NCBI GenBank assembly: GCA_963806335.1
Contig: CAWDXO010000015.1
Location: 248,001-312,000 of the forward strand
DNA: 64,000 bases
DNA from: Palsa-504 sp963806335
GTDB lineage: Bacteria > Actinomycetota > Actinomycetes > Streptosporangiales > Streptosporangiaceae
Direction of reading: 5' to 3'
Each line of letters opens with the position of its first letter. The first letter of the stretch is position 1. Below the pieces are notes generated by a model. That model was not told where the DNA came from and searched no databases. It worked only from the letters and a program-made list of their open reading frames with translations. The position numbers were made by a program, and so were the translations under genes. Positions 49,480-60,400 of this stretch are shown in pieces.

Positions 49480-52400
49480 CCGCGCCGCAGCCTGGGCCCA
49501 GGAAAATCCGGGCTACACCCTGGCAAGGATCAAGCCGACGACTGCCCATCATCGATGATGCCTCTACCGGCAGCCGGTATGCGGCTTGCCGCTTCGCGGT
49601 TTTGCCGGTAACCGGGCCGCTGACCAGGGCATACGCACTGCCATCATGATGTGACGTAGATCACGTTCGGATTGAGGGGTAGTTATTCGTCTCCTATCTA
49701 GAAGTACTTATAGAAGTCATGCTCATCACTCGTTCGAGTCCCGTCCTGCGCCTGCTTCGCAGGCTTGGCCTGGTCCTCGTCACTCGTTCTTCGTCATCAT
49801 GACCAGGACTAGGTGTCGTCGCTATCAGGTTGTTTTCAGGAGCCATGGCCTCTCGCTTCGCTCGGCCCGGCTCAGCCGCTCGACGGCGAGAGCTATGCCC
49901 ACGGCCCACGTGGTGGTGGCAGCCGGGCACCTGGCGTCGAGTTCTCCCCGATCGGGCCTACCTCACGGCTGGCCGAGTGCACGAAGTGCACGTGAAGGCC
50001 GGGCATCGACATCCCTCATGGGGACTCCCATCGCCAGCCATCATTGTCTTCACAGGTGATCGCTTTCCCATCGCCAGCTCCCCTGATGCCCGTGGGCGAC
50101 TTCGCAGCGGCAGATCTTGCGCAGGTTCGTAACCGTGCCCCGTTCGTGAACATGCGGCGTGCAGCGGTTGCCAGTCGCGGGTGGAGGGGTTCGTAGCACA
50201 GCAGGGTCAGCAGTCACCGTCGGGAGCGCGGATCGTCGACACAGTTACCGGTACCTACCGCCAGCACAGAGTAACTGCTGCTGGTCCGGGTGGTTCCTGC
50301 ACAGTCGCCCGTCGGCCTATTTCCCAGTACTCGTCGGTTTCGTCCGTCGGCGTCGGGCTGAGTATAGCCGCGCGGGTCGGCGTCGATGACGACGGCAGAC
50401 CGTTGTCGGCCTGCTTGGCTTTCCGCTTCGCGCTGGCGGTGGCCCGATGATGATCGGCGCCGGCCAGGCGGCCAGAGCACGCTTCGTTGCCTTCTGGCGC
50501 CACGGCCACGACTTCCTTGGGCCCGGCCCACGATATCCGGAGGTCTGACCAGGCTAGCAGTGGCCCTGGTACGGCGGATTGTACAAAGACGTACCAGCCG
50601 CTGCGGATCAGGCGTGGATGATCGCTGCCACACAGCTGACCGTCAGACTACTGCTGATTGCGAAGCTGGACTCATGTCTCCGTTTCCCGGGCCCCCGCGG
50701 CCGCGTCTGCTGGCCCCATCTGTGCCCGTCCCACCAGCACTGGCCTTGTAGCCCGGCTCGGTTCGGGAACCAACCGGGGGACGTCTGTAACATAGACAGA
50801 CTACTCGCTCACGATTCCCTCCCCCACGCGGCACAGAGCCGCGCTCTCCTGTTCGAGACACGGAACGGTCTGGTGGTACCCGAAGGTGCCCGACCTCCAA
50901 CGCCGCCGCATGACCGTTTTGTTCCGAAGATCAGTGTTCGTCACACCCAATCCCGACCACACCCGGATCTCGGACAATAACGTTCAGTAAGAGCTCTCTG
51001 GCCGCCCTGATAACTCAGCCTCGTCCACATTGACACGCATTGCCGAGACGATCCTGGCGCCTCGGGCAAAGGTTTCTACTCTCCCAGGAGATGAACAAAT
51101 CGCCTGCCGGATACCGGGCATGGCATGCCCAGTTCACCCAACGCCTGTAACGGCAGCGGGGGCCGGGTAAAATCCAGGGCATCAGGAGCGCATGTTTGTC
51201 TGTTTCCGTATCCTCCTTCAAGGCGACCGGTGAACATATCCGGAGATTCCTCAGAATAGGCTCAGGATGGCCCTGTCAGGGAGGGACCAGCCCGAACCGA
51301 GGCGACGGGACGGTACGCGCCCCGTTCGGCTATGTCGGCTCGGATGCTGGATTCGGCTGCCTTCAGGGTACGGGACCGGCCGAGTATCGGGACAGAGGTC
51401 CGGGGTCGGGGAACGATAACGAGGATCGTCGCCGGATGCTCGGAGGCTGCTGCTAATGATCACCTTGGCGATCATGACCGCCATGTGCGCCCGTACCACG
51501 GCCCACGCATTTCCTCGCCCGGTGTAGCGCCGCAGGAACCACAGCACGGGCTGATCCCACGGCTCCATCCGATGCGCCTTGCAGCTTAGTACCTCTCGTC
51601 TAACGTGCCTGAGCGCGGGGCAGCCGTCGCGCTTAAATATCAACTCTACGCAGACCAGTCCAGGTATTTGTATGCTCGGAGCGTCTCCTGGGGAGCAGTT
51701 GACAGCTCAAGAATTTCGCCAGTCACCGGAGCCTACTGCAAGTAACCGTCTCCCTAGCGGAAGCCACGCCTGAAAGACCGCCCACGACATACACCATAAG
51801 CATCACCGAGCAGAGTGAGAGCCGGGACACCGCCGCCGGAGACACCTTTCACTGCCAAGTTTCGCCTTTTGCTTGCTCCAGCTCCGCCTCCCACGATCTA
51901 CTCAAGCCGTTGCAACATTTCAGAAGAACACATGTCACCCTAACAGGAACCGCTCGGCCCCCGGGCGCGGGGTGCGCGTCCACCTTCCCCGTGGAACAGA
52001 AACCTCACACAGTAACTCCTCAGTCGCACGTCAACTCCAATGAAGCGTACCTGAGCACCGAGAAGTTCACCGTCGTCGACATCTACACCGGTGACTACAC
52101 TCTAGAGCTCACTCGAGCCTGAGGTCGTCTGCGCGTAACCAGGAGCTTCAAGTACCTTTCAGCGCCAGACGCTACGCAGTGGTGGTTCAGTGCCAGGAAA
52201 GAGTTCCTGCACCATCACGATAGATCATCAGAGAGCCCAGGTTGCTCATCGCCGAGTTGCTGAATGGAACATCTGGGCTCACGTGCTCCTGTTACGCAGC
52301 AGGAGAGAGTTTTTGCCTACAGTACCTAGGCCGATAGCTGTTAAGTACTGTATTCCCTCGCCGACTGTGACCATTTCTTCGTGGATTTTGCTTGTAGGCG

Positions 52401-54500
52401 AAGCAGTTGACGAGAGCCAGACCACCGGCACGAAGATTATCTGCACATGGCTGACCGTCAACATTCACAAGTTGACAGGAATAACGCCGCAGAGATAAGG
52501 CCATTATCTTCACGATATGGATCCAGGGTGGAGAGCAGCCAGATCCCTGAGATGGAGACGCGGTCAAGGACTGGCTCTGCATCACTCAAGCTGGCGGCGG
52601 TTCTTTGCGTTAGACTCCGATCGATGGTTCCCTGCTCAGTGGCGACAGACCTCCCTAACACGCCCCGGCTCTCCCGGAGATCGACGATGGTGGAGATTGG
52701 CCGCGAGCTACGACGACGACAGCGGGATCTGACCCCAGCGACTTCCTCCGCCTCCGTCGCCACCCTGACAGAAGCAGGCTCCATAGCTCCGCCCTCCATC
52801 GGCGGCTTCCGACATGACCGGCGGTATCCAGCAAACCAGGTAGATCTCGTCTGCAACCTCTACGCCGACACAATCAGTTCAGCAGCCGGATCTCCTTCGA
52901 TCCCGCTGTGAACGGCGTCGGTATCAGCAGGCCAGCTCCCGTTCAGCTAGGCCTCCTCATGTCCAAAGTGCGTCCACCCGTATATGTTCCTCAGCGGTGC
53001 GACTTGCTCGTCGAACACACCCTGACGACCGGCGATCTTTTGCCATCATATCATCAGCACGGCACGCACTAGCATGGATGCCGCGCCACATCACGGCGCC
53101 GCAATCCATCTCAGCGGAGCAGGAAGCAAAGGCATAGGGCACCGCGTTCGGGAGTCGGAGCTTAACTAAGGTCGCGTTACGACAAGGACGCAGACTTCTT
53201 CAAGGTGCCATGCCTTACCCCGTAGACCTGGCCCGCCGTTTGGTTGGTCAACCCGTCAGGAAACTGGAGCTTCTACACCATGACTGCTATCAGCATCTCG
53301 CCGAAGACCGGGTAGCCAGACCTTCAGCCAGGTAATTTGCGGCGAGCACCGACTTCGACGGCACCGAGGGCGCGCCGATGCGACTCGCCGAGGCACCGTG
53401 CTCGCCCTTGGGTCGTCACAGCGCACGATCGAGACCTTCGACAGCAATCCCCATCAAGCGGACATTTGATCTCAAGCACTCCCCGTAGATCACTCGCACC
53501 ACTGCTCAACTCAGCCACAATCTGACCAGAGTTGCTAAACAACCAAGTATGCAAAAAACCCGAGACGCAGGCTTATCTCATGGGCTTCATGCCCCTCAGG
53601 CTCGTTAACTAGGCTCATGGTCTCTGTCTGTCATCTGATTCACACCTCGCACAATCTCAACACAAACTACCAGCGCACACAATCAGCTCGTTCCACATCG
53701 AAGCAATTAACTTTAGCGTGTCCGCATCCTGGATTGCGGGGTTGCTGCCTGGCGCTCCGCGGCTCTCTTTACAAAAGCTCTTCCACATAGCTCTACGTGG
53801 CTTCTACGCTCTACCTCCTTCACTAAATAAATGACGATAGACGCGCACGCAGTTGATAACTGACACACCCTCGACCGTTTCGCCGCCCCTCAGACTAGGC
53901 CACTACCCAGTAGATTTGGTTCTGGTCAGGACTTCTCGTCGACATAAACAAGAATACATGACTGGTAACATGATGACAAGACCTGTCCGGGCAAGAAATA
54001 AGATCACACTATATCCTCCCTGCCGCTGCCCGGCACGGTCCAGGACAAGAACACACGTGCTCAACCAGGTCGCCACGGTTGTTAAGGACAGATAAGACAA
54101 TGGAACACCGTAGTTCGACCCCGTGCCAGGTGAGTTGGTGCCCGATGGGCTGGGCTTGCAGGCTCGAGACACTCCGTGGTCCCTCTCCCAGGAAGCTTTC
54201 TATGTCGAGCATCAGGTCAGCGGAACAGCTCGGCATCAATCAGCTCAGCAGCGTAGGGGGGCTGCGGCTGGGTGCTCACTAGAGATACATGTCTCCGCTA
54301 GCGGCCCTCGTCAGGATGCTACATAGCCAGCACCTCGCATCAGTGCACAGACCAACATATCGGACAACAGCCAGCGGGACAGGGAGCCCAGTGCGCCAAG
54401 CTGGCCCCAGGCAGATCACAGGGGCCATCTCTCAGCATCCCGTGCCCATCATCAAGTGACAATAAACGAGGACACAGACCACTGGAGCCTGACCTGGCGG
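49480..54500. other. Gene-poor, AT-richer stretch of about 5 kb with no supportable gene
   Basis: Short open frames occur in all six frames, but none shows a conserved motif, codon bias or a ribosome site that persuades. The GC content is visibly lower, notably at 51.5-54.3 kb. The best coding-like piece is 51,990-52,122 (TPQSHVNSNEAYLSTEKFTVVDIYTGDYTLELTRA), possibly a remnant. No tRNA, transposase or CRISPR array was recognised. It may be eroded DNA, an origin or non-coding region, or foreign sequence. Confidence 0.6.
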
Positions 54501-54550
54501 TCACACTGATCGAGAATCTGATCGAACGCGCCGATGGACACGTACTGGTT

Positions 54551-56749
54551 GTGGCTGCCGTCAACCCCGGCGGAAACGTGTTGTCCGCGCTAACCTCCCG
54601 GGCGACGTACGGGCTTACTGAAGACCTCGTCCAGGCCCTGAATGTCGACCCCGAGATGGACTACCAGGCCCGAGCCGGCCTGGCCGCTGACCTGTGCCCA
54701 CAGCTGCCCGCTGCGGCTATCCGCCGGATCGGCCAGCGGACGCAAACATTCGCCGAAGTGTTCACGGTCACGGAAGCAAAACGCCTGACGGAAATAGACG
54801 CTCATGACGACGAAGCCGCGACCGTGACACTGGTTGATGAGGTGATCGACGCCCAAGTCAACCGGGCTTCTCCATCAAGGGAAGCGGTAGTCCTGGCCTG
54901 GGCCGGTGGCGTCCTGCACGCCCGCCAGGCTGAGCGCGCCGTTGAGATCCTGGGTAAGAAGCCGCCCGGCGATGACGGCGACGTACTTCGATTTGAGTCC
55001 CTGGTCCGCCTGGCAGATCCGGCCTCTCCCCGGCTCGGCGAGCAGATACGCGTCCTTACTGTCGGTGAGCGGCATCAGCTGGCTAAGAAGGTACTTAACA
55101 TAGCTACGGAAATGGGGAAGGATCGCGGCGCCGGGCTTGTCGAAAAGGTAGTCGCCTGGCAGGCTGCGCACCGGGTACGTGCCGATCTCCAGGACCGTAC
55201 CCATCTGGCGCACGTGCAGTGCCAGCTGGTGCGCGGCCTCGAAGACCTGGGTGATCCGGATGCTGCCTTCCACGTAGCCAAAACGGCCCTAGCCGAATAC
55301 CTCGCGAGCCAGCCCGCGAAGCGGCGGACGCCTGAACATGACGACCTGGCCGCGGCCGTGCTCCGGCTTGGGCGCACACAGCAGTCCAGACACGACAACC
55401 CGCTCATCGATGCCACAATCGCTGCTGTCGCTGGCGGCAGTGCAGCGGTCGGACTAGAAGCCCGCATCTGGGCCGTTATCGATCTGCTAGACCAACCTGG
55501 CCAACGCGAACGAGCGCTGCAGCTGACCGACCAGATCGATGCCGTGCTGGGCTGCCGACGTGACCTGGGCGTGATCGGCAACCGGTGGCGTTTGCTCTTG
55601 GCCCTCCACGTCGGGCGAGCTGGCTATCGGGTCATCACACGGCAGCTTCTTGCGCCGATGCTCGGCACGTCCAGTCCGCCCCAGGATGGGGATGCCGCGC
55701 GAGCAGTGCTGTACGCGGTCGACGGGACAAAAGCGGACACCCAGTTGCAGGTCGTCGGCCTTGAGGCGGAACTGGGGGCACTGCCGCCGGATGCTGACGA
55801 TGAGCGCCTGCGCGTACATCATGCTCTAGCAGTCAACTATAGCGACTTGGGCGATTACCACCGTGCCCTTCAACACAGAGAGCAAGAACTACCGCTGCGT
55901 CGTCGCATACAGGGCGATGACCACCCTGACACGCTGGACACCCGGAGCGAAATCGCACTTTCGAATTACCGGGCCGGGAATCGCGCAAAGGCGTTGCAGT
56001 TGTTCCAAGAACTACTCCCCGACCAGCTAAGGATTCTTGGGCCTGATCATCGCGGCACGCTTCGCACCCGTAGCGACATTGCGCACTCAACCGGAGAGAC
56101 CGGGAATTGGAGGAAGGAGCTACGGCTGTACGAGAAGGTGTTGCCTGACATAAAACGAGTTTTCGGCATGGATCACTCCGAAACCCTTGGCGCCCGGCGT
56201 AACATTGCGGGTGCAACCGGGTATTCCGGGCATCCAGCAAAAGCGCTGTCGCTGTTCCACAAGCTGCTGCCTGACTATGAGCGGGTCTTTGGCCCAGATG
56301 ACCCTTTGACCCTGGGTACCCGCAACGATCTGGCAAGCTGGACCGGGTATTCCGGGCATCCAACGGAGGCCCTGCGGCTGTTCCAGGAGCTGCTGTCCGA
56401 CAAAGAGCGGGTCTATGGATCCGAACATCCCATGACCCTGGGCAATCGGAACAACGTCGCTTTCTGGCTGGGCAAATGCGGGTATCCGGCGGAGGCAGTG
56501 CGGCTGTTCCAGGAGCTGCTGCCCGACCAAGAGCGGATCCTTGGACGTAACCATCCCGATAGCCTGGCCACGCGGTTCAACATCGCGGATTCAACTGAGG
56601 AGGCCGGGAATCCGGCAAAAGCGCTACAGCTGTTGCAGGAGCTGCTGCCCGACGAAGAGCGGGTCCTTGGGCGTAACCATCCCTACACCCTAGACATCAG
56701 ACGCCGTATCCAGCAATTGAAGACACACAGGGCATCTCCCGACAGCTAG
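54551..56749 (+). CDS. Large TPR (kinesin-light-chain-type) repeat protein, possibly lacking an N-terminal NTPase
   Basis: 732 residues from a GTG at 54551; the frame stays open upstream without a better start, so the 5' end is uncertain. The first ~380 residues are helical without a recognised motif. The C-terminal ~300 residues hold at least six 42-residue TPR_12 units with the pattern G(H/N)PAEALRLFQELLPDxERVLGxxHPxTLxxRxNIA. In actinobacteria such repeats usually end NB-ARC/STAND ATPases or FxSxx-COOH system proteins. No P-loop or NB-ARC is present here, so it may be the sensor end of a truncated STAND protein, or a stand-alone scaffold. Intact over its length. Confidence 0.75.
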   Translation: MAAVNPGGNVLSALTSRATYGLTEDLVQALNVDPEMDYQARAGLAADLCPQLPAAAIRRIGQRTQTFAEVFTVTEAKRLTEIDAHDDEAATVTLVDEVIDAQVNRASPSREAVVLAWAGGVLHARQAERAVEILGKKPPGDDGDVLRFESLVRLADPASPRLGEQIRVLTVGERHQLAKKVLNIATEMGKDRGAGLVEKVVAWQAAHRVRADLQDRTHLAHVQCQLVRGLEDLGDPDAAFHVAKTALAEYLASQPAKRRTPEHDDLAAAVLRLGRTQQSRHDNPLIDATIAAVAGGSAAVGLEARIWAVIDLLDQPGQRERALQLTDQIDAVLGCRRDLGVIGNRWRLLLALHVGRAGYRVITRQLLAPMLGTSSPPQDGDAARAVLYAVDGTKADTQLQVVGLEAELGALPPDADDERLRVHHALAVNYSDLGDYHRALQHREQELPLRRRIQGDDHPDTLDTRSEIALSNYRAGNRAKALQLFQELLPDQLRILGPDHRGTLRTRSDIAHSTGETGNWRKELRLYEKVLPDIKRVFGMDHSETLGARRNIAGATGYSGHPAKALSLFHKLLPDYERVFGPDDPLTLGTRNDLASWTGYSGHPTEALRLFQELLSDKERVYGSEHPMTLGNRNNVAFWLGKCGYPAEAVRLFQELLPDQERILGRNHPDSLATRFNIADSTEEAGNPAKALQLLQELLPDEERVLGRNHPYTLDIRRRIQQLKTHRASPDS

Positions 56750-56914
56750 TCCCTGCCGACCCGCCGACCTCCCTGCTGAGTGCCTCGTCAGCCTTGCCTA
56801 GGCCACATTCTGCGGTCCGGCCAGGGAAGCAGCCGAGAGACAGGGCCGGGGCATGGGCCATGTGACGCTGTGGTGCGGGACATGCGGCACGGAGGATCAC
56901 CGGAATACCAAGTT

Positions 56915-57088
56915 CTATGAACCGCCGCACGAGATCGGCCACAACCGTCCGCTCAGCAGCTGGGTGACGCGACCGGGCGCTTTAGCACGTCGGAGACCAG
57001 CGGCCAGGGCGACAGCGACGGCGCAAGCACGGTCGGCGGTCTCGACGGTCATCACACTGATGATCTGCTGGGCTGCGTGAACGGTCAC
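56915..57088 (-). CDS. Small hypothetical protein, paralogue of the piece at 60.1 kb
   Basis: About 57 residues from the GTG at 57088: VTVHAAQQIISVMTVETADRACAVAVALAAGLRR... It clearly resembles MSVHTAKKIISIVTVTAESRLAAVSIALAVVRD encoded at 60121 on the other strand, which supports both being real. A predicted helix of mixed charge, then a hydrophobic stretch. Function unknown. The remainder of 56750-57369 shows nothing else convincing. Confidence 0.4.
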   Translation of the reverse strand: MTVHAAQQIISVMTVETADRACAVAVALAAGLRRAKAPGRVTQLLSGRLWPISCGGS

Positions 57089-57369
57089 GATGCTGGCGGC
57101 CCTGGCTGGATGCTGCATGCTGGCCCGCGATGGCGACTCGGCTGGATTAGGCAGGCGGGCCGCCATCCGTGTCCACGGTGACGGTGATGCTGTAACTGTG
57201 GGAAGGTTCAGTCATGCCCGGCACTGTAAATCCGGTATCTGACATTTCCGGACCGACCCTGAGGACTCGTAAGAGTGTAGTTTCGCTGATGGGTCAAATG
57301 AGCACAAGGTTCATTCCTAGACTGCCTTGGTGGATCTCGGCCCGGTAGCTCCGATCGAAGCTCATCAGT

Positions 57370-57930
57370 GTGACCGCCATCGGTCCCTTCTCGTGGCGGT
57401 GGCCCGAGGGGGTCGAGTCGTATGAGCGAGGCTGGGCCGCCATAACCGAGGTCGAGCGGGCCAGGAGCTGCACATCCGTCACGGCATCGGCAGCCGGGCC
57501 CGTCTTCGGCCGGACCACGGATTCGATCGGTGACGTGGGTCGACGGAGAGGTCGCCGGGGGTCGAGGGCGTGGAGGCAGACGACTTCGACACTTCCCAGT
57601 CGCTCATGAGCCTCATCAAAATCACGAAGAAGCACCTCCGATCCTCCGATCCCGGTCCCGCCGGAGTACGCCGGTTTCCCTGTTGCCGTCTTCTCGGAGG
57701 AGATTGTCGGCCCGCACTCCTTCGGAAGCCTCGCCGTAAAGCTCCGGCAGGACGACATCGAGGGATGGACTCGCCACGCACTCCTCCGGTCCGCGGCGTG
57801 GGGTCGCCTTGCCCCCCGGCGCCGGGACCGATCCTTCGCTACTACCGCTATCGACATCCGGACTACGCTCCCAGCTACCACCTTACTAGAGGGGACCCCG
57901 GACGAACAGCAGACAAGCAACGTCGCTGCG
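57370..57930 (+). pseudogene. Unrecognised gene with frameshifts upstream of the DNA glycosylase
   Basis: Coding-like pieces in order: MTAIGPFSWRWPEGVESYERGWAAITEVERA (57370-), VEADDFDTSQSLMSLIKITKKHLRSSDP (57567-), and PPEYAGFPVAVFSEEIVGPHSFGSLAVKLRQDDIEGWTRHALLRSAAWGRLAP (57660-). The third piece shares a frame with the start of the glycosylase gene. At least two shifts are needed. I recognise no family. It could be the partner protein of the glycosylase, since nothing separates them. Confidence 0.35.
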
Positions 57931-57933
57931 CTA

Positions 57934-58661
57934 TTGGAGTACGGCGCCGTGGCCATCACCACCACTGAGAAGGGGGCCGTCCTGGAGTTCACCGCCAACT
58001 CCGAGGCGAATGAGTTTCTGCGCTCCGATCCGTTTGCGTTTCTGCTTGGCGTCTCTTCGACCAGGGAGTGCCGGCAGAGCGGGCGTGGCTCGCGCCGTTC
58101 ATCCTGCGGGAGCGCCTCGGTCACTTTGACCCGAAGAAGATCGCTGAGGCTGTCGGCGCGGTCCCGGAGGCGGTCCAGGGGGAGCCCAAGCTCCACCGGT
58201 ACGTCAACAAGATGCCAAGATGGGTCGTCCGTGCTGCCCGGCGTGTTATCAAGCGATACGGAGGGGATGCGTCAGCGATTTGGTCCGACAACCCGACCGC
58301 CGACATCCTCCAGAAGCGCTTCGACGACTTCCTCGGGATCGCCCAGAAGAAAGCGGCCATGGCGGTGGAGATCTTGGAGCGAGACCTCGGTGTTCCGGTC
58401 CGGAACCTAGAGCGAAGCGACATCGCCTACGACGTCCATATCCGTCGCGTCTTTCTGGCTCGGCTGGCGGACCGGGATGAACGGGATCACATGATCGCCG
58501 TGGCGCAAAGCTTCACCCGGCTCGGCCGGGTGCGCTTGACCTGCCACGTGACCATCGGGAGAGGCTGGTGCCACCCCGGGGTGCCGGACTGCGCCTCCTG
58601 TCCCCTAACGGAAGTGTGTCCGAAAGAGATCGAGCGAGCCGCCCATGTCACGGCCACGTGA
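57934..58661 (+). pseudogene. HhH-GPD base-excision DNA glycosylase with [4Fe-4S] cluster, one frameshift
   Basis: EKGAVLEFTANSEANEFLRSDPFAFLLGV is followed, after loss of one base near 58,052, by LFDQGVPAERAWLAPFILRERLGHFDPKKIAEAVG..., so the original frame is easily restored. The helix-hairpin-helix GIAQKKAAMAVEIL carries the catalytic-type lysine. DVHIRRVF carries the catalytic aspartate, as in endonuclease III. The C-terminus has the exact cluster signature C-x6-C-x2-C-x5-C (CHPGVPDC, ASC, PLTEVC). It excises damaged or modified bases. The start (TTG 57934 or GTG 57949) is uncertain. It is followed 48 bp later by an ADP-ribosylglycohydrolase remnant. Confidence 0.8.
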
Positions 58662-58709
58662 GCAGTCGTCCGGACGGCTGGTCATCGTCCCCGTGCGGGA
58701 AGGCTCGAC

Positions 58710-59932
58710 GTGATCACGAACGGCGCGACCAGCCACGGCCATCCCAGAGCCCTCGTCGGCGCCGTGCTCCACGCGGTGTCTCTCGGTGCCGTCCTCCACG
58801 ACGGAGACATTCCCACCACCAAGCGGTGGCCCGAGTTGCTTGACCTCACCGACCAGGCCGTCAAGCTCGTCGACGATCAGCCCCAGCTAGCCACCCTATG
58901 GCGGCCAGCATGGGAAAGCCGTACACGAACCTCGTTCTCCGATGCATGGCACCAGACCGTCGAGGAATGCCGCGAGATCCTCCCCCTGGCGGCCCAGTTG
59001 CCGTCGTGCAGCTCAGCGGGCCGGAAGGTCACCTAACCGACAACGCGGTCACGGCTTACGCCAGCTTCGTCGATGCCCTCAATCTCCGCGAGCCGCAGAA
59101 CCGCGGCAACGGCACCATGACAGTTCTCGCCGCCCTCACGCTCGCCGCTGCCGCGCCTGCCGACCCAGCCGGCATATCACGGCTAGCCGTCGGCGTCGTC
59201 GGTACCGACACCGACACCATCGCCACTATGGCCGCAGCCTTGAGCGGTGCCACCGACGCCGCCCCGGATCCGCCCTTTGCTCGACTGCGAGTACCTCACC
59301 GCGGAAGCGCTCCGGCTAGCGAAGATCGCCGACGGCCAGGCGACAATGCCTTTCAGCTATCCAGACCTCCTGAACTGGACTCCCCCCGAGCCCAGCTCGA
59401 CGCCGTCGGCACAACCGGAGACCAGACCGCCCTGGCAGGCCTAGGCTGGCTGACATCAGTCGAGGGAACGAAGCCCATCACGGCACGCGGAACCGAATGG
59501 GTATGGATGCGAAGCGACTTCGGTGCCACGTTCCTGGTCAAGCAACGGGCTTCATTGCGCGTGCTACCTGCCGTTCAGTGGCCAGTTCGACGGGAAGTAC
59601 TGATCGATCCTGCGATGCGACACGCCAGTCATGACATCCCGCACGACCAGCTGACACTCGATGACAATATGACTATGCCCTCGCTACGCCCCAGCAGTCC
59701 GGCAGCGACCGGCCCTCAAAGCATCCGACAGTCACGCGTTCCGCCGGACGAGTCGGCGGATAACCGCGAGCAAATCAGCATCGATGACATGATCACCTGG
59801 GTGGCACGCCGCGGAAACTCGCCCGAGGCCGTCGGATACGCGACGAAGCGAATCGCAGAACTCGGCACCAGCGACCAGCTCATCGCGTTCACCACGGCGA
59901 TACGCGCCGCGATCCGCAATCCCCGCAAGTAA
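58710..59932 (+). pseudogene. ADP-ribosylglycohydrolase-family remnant
   Basis: TNGATSHGHPRALVGAVLHAVSLGAVL matches the mid-domain (T)HGHPRA block of ADP-ribosylglycohydrolases. VVGTDTDTIATMAAALSGA (59,190-59,250, different frame) is the C-terminal magnesium-binding GDTDT motif. LLDCEYLTAEALRLAKIADGQ...YPDLLNW (59,275-59,390) is in a third frame, and the last piece returns to the second frame and ends at 59932. The N-terminal GD/TxDD half is absent. The protein is therefore dead here. In life it would remove ADP-ribose from protein or nucleic acid. Confidence 0.65.
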
Positions 59933-60120
59933 CAGGTGCCCACGTCGCTGCCCGCCTGGAATGTCAGACGCCGGACTTACCGTGCCGGTATGAATATCCG
60001 CCCGGGCACCGCTACGACGTCACCATTACGGTCAAGAAGGACGGATCTCTGTTCCTGGCCCTACCGAGTTCGTCGTAGCAGCCGAGCGGGCTGCATCGGC
60101 AAGGGGAGCTAGCGGCATCA

Positions 60121-60400
60121 TGAGCGTTCACACCGCCAAGAAGATCATCAGTATCGTCACGGTCACCGCGGAATCCCGGCTCGCGGCGGTGTCTATCGCC
60201 TTGGCCGTAGTTCGCGACGCGCTCACGCATTCGGCCGGTCGAACATGTCCGGAAGGCTGACGCCGGTACGTCGGCCACATCGCAGACGGCCGCGTGCCAA
60301 GCCTCCGCAGCGTGATGCGAGATCTCGGCACCGGCCAGGACAAGCCCGGGCCATCGTGGCGCACCTCGCGTCGAAGCTCCCGCAGGCAGAGGAGGCATGA
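60121..60400 (+). pseudogene. Second, degenerate Spd-type C-terminal tail
   Basis: MSVHTAKKIISIVTVTAESRLAAVSIALAVVRDAL begins at 60121. After a frame change the Spd tail RRYVGHIADGRVPSLRSVMRDLGTGQDK...IVAHLASKLPQAEEA follows, ending at 60398-60400. The tail is homologous at DNA and protein level to 35,280-35,450 (RYAADLAEGRLPSLRAVMRDIGVGQDKAREVRAHLASL). No membrane part precedes it. It overlaps the lipoprotein start (ATGA). Confidence 0.6.

Noticed and set aside
49665..49745. tRNA-like stretch with a GTTCGAGTCCCG T-loop and a GGGGTAGTT D-loop-like piece
   Set aside because: T-arm and anticodon stems do not pair properly and no acceptor stem is present. At best an eroded remnant, so not listed as a tRNA.
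57294..58196. A 300-codon minus-strand open frame across the glycosylase region
   Set aside because: The plus strand shows HhH-GPD motifs and an iron-sulfur signature once one base is restored. The minus frame has Arg/Ser-rich, motif-free sequence.
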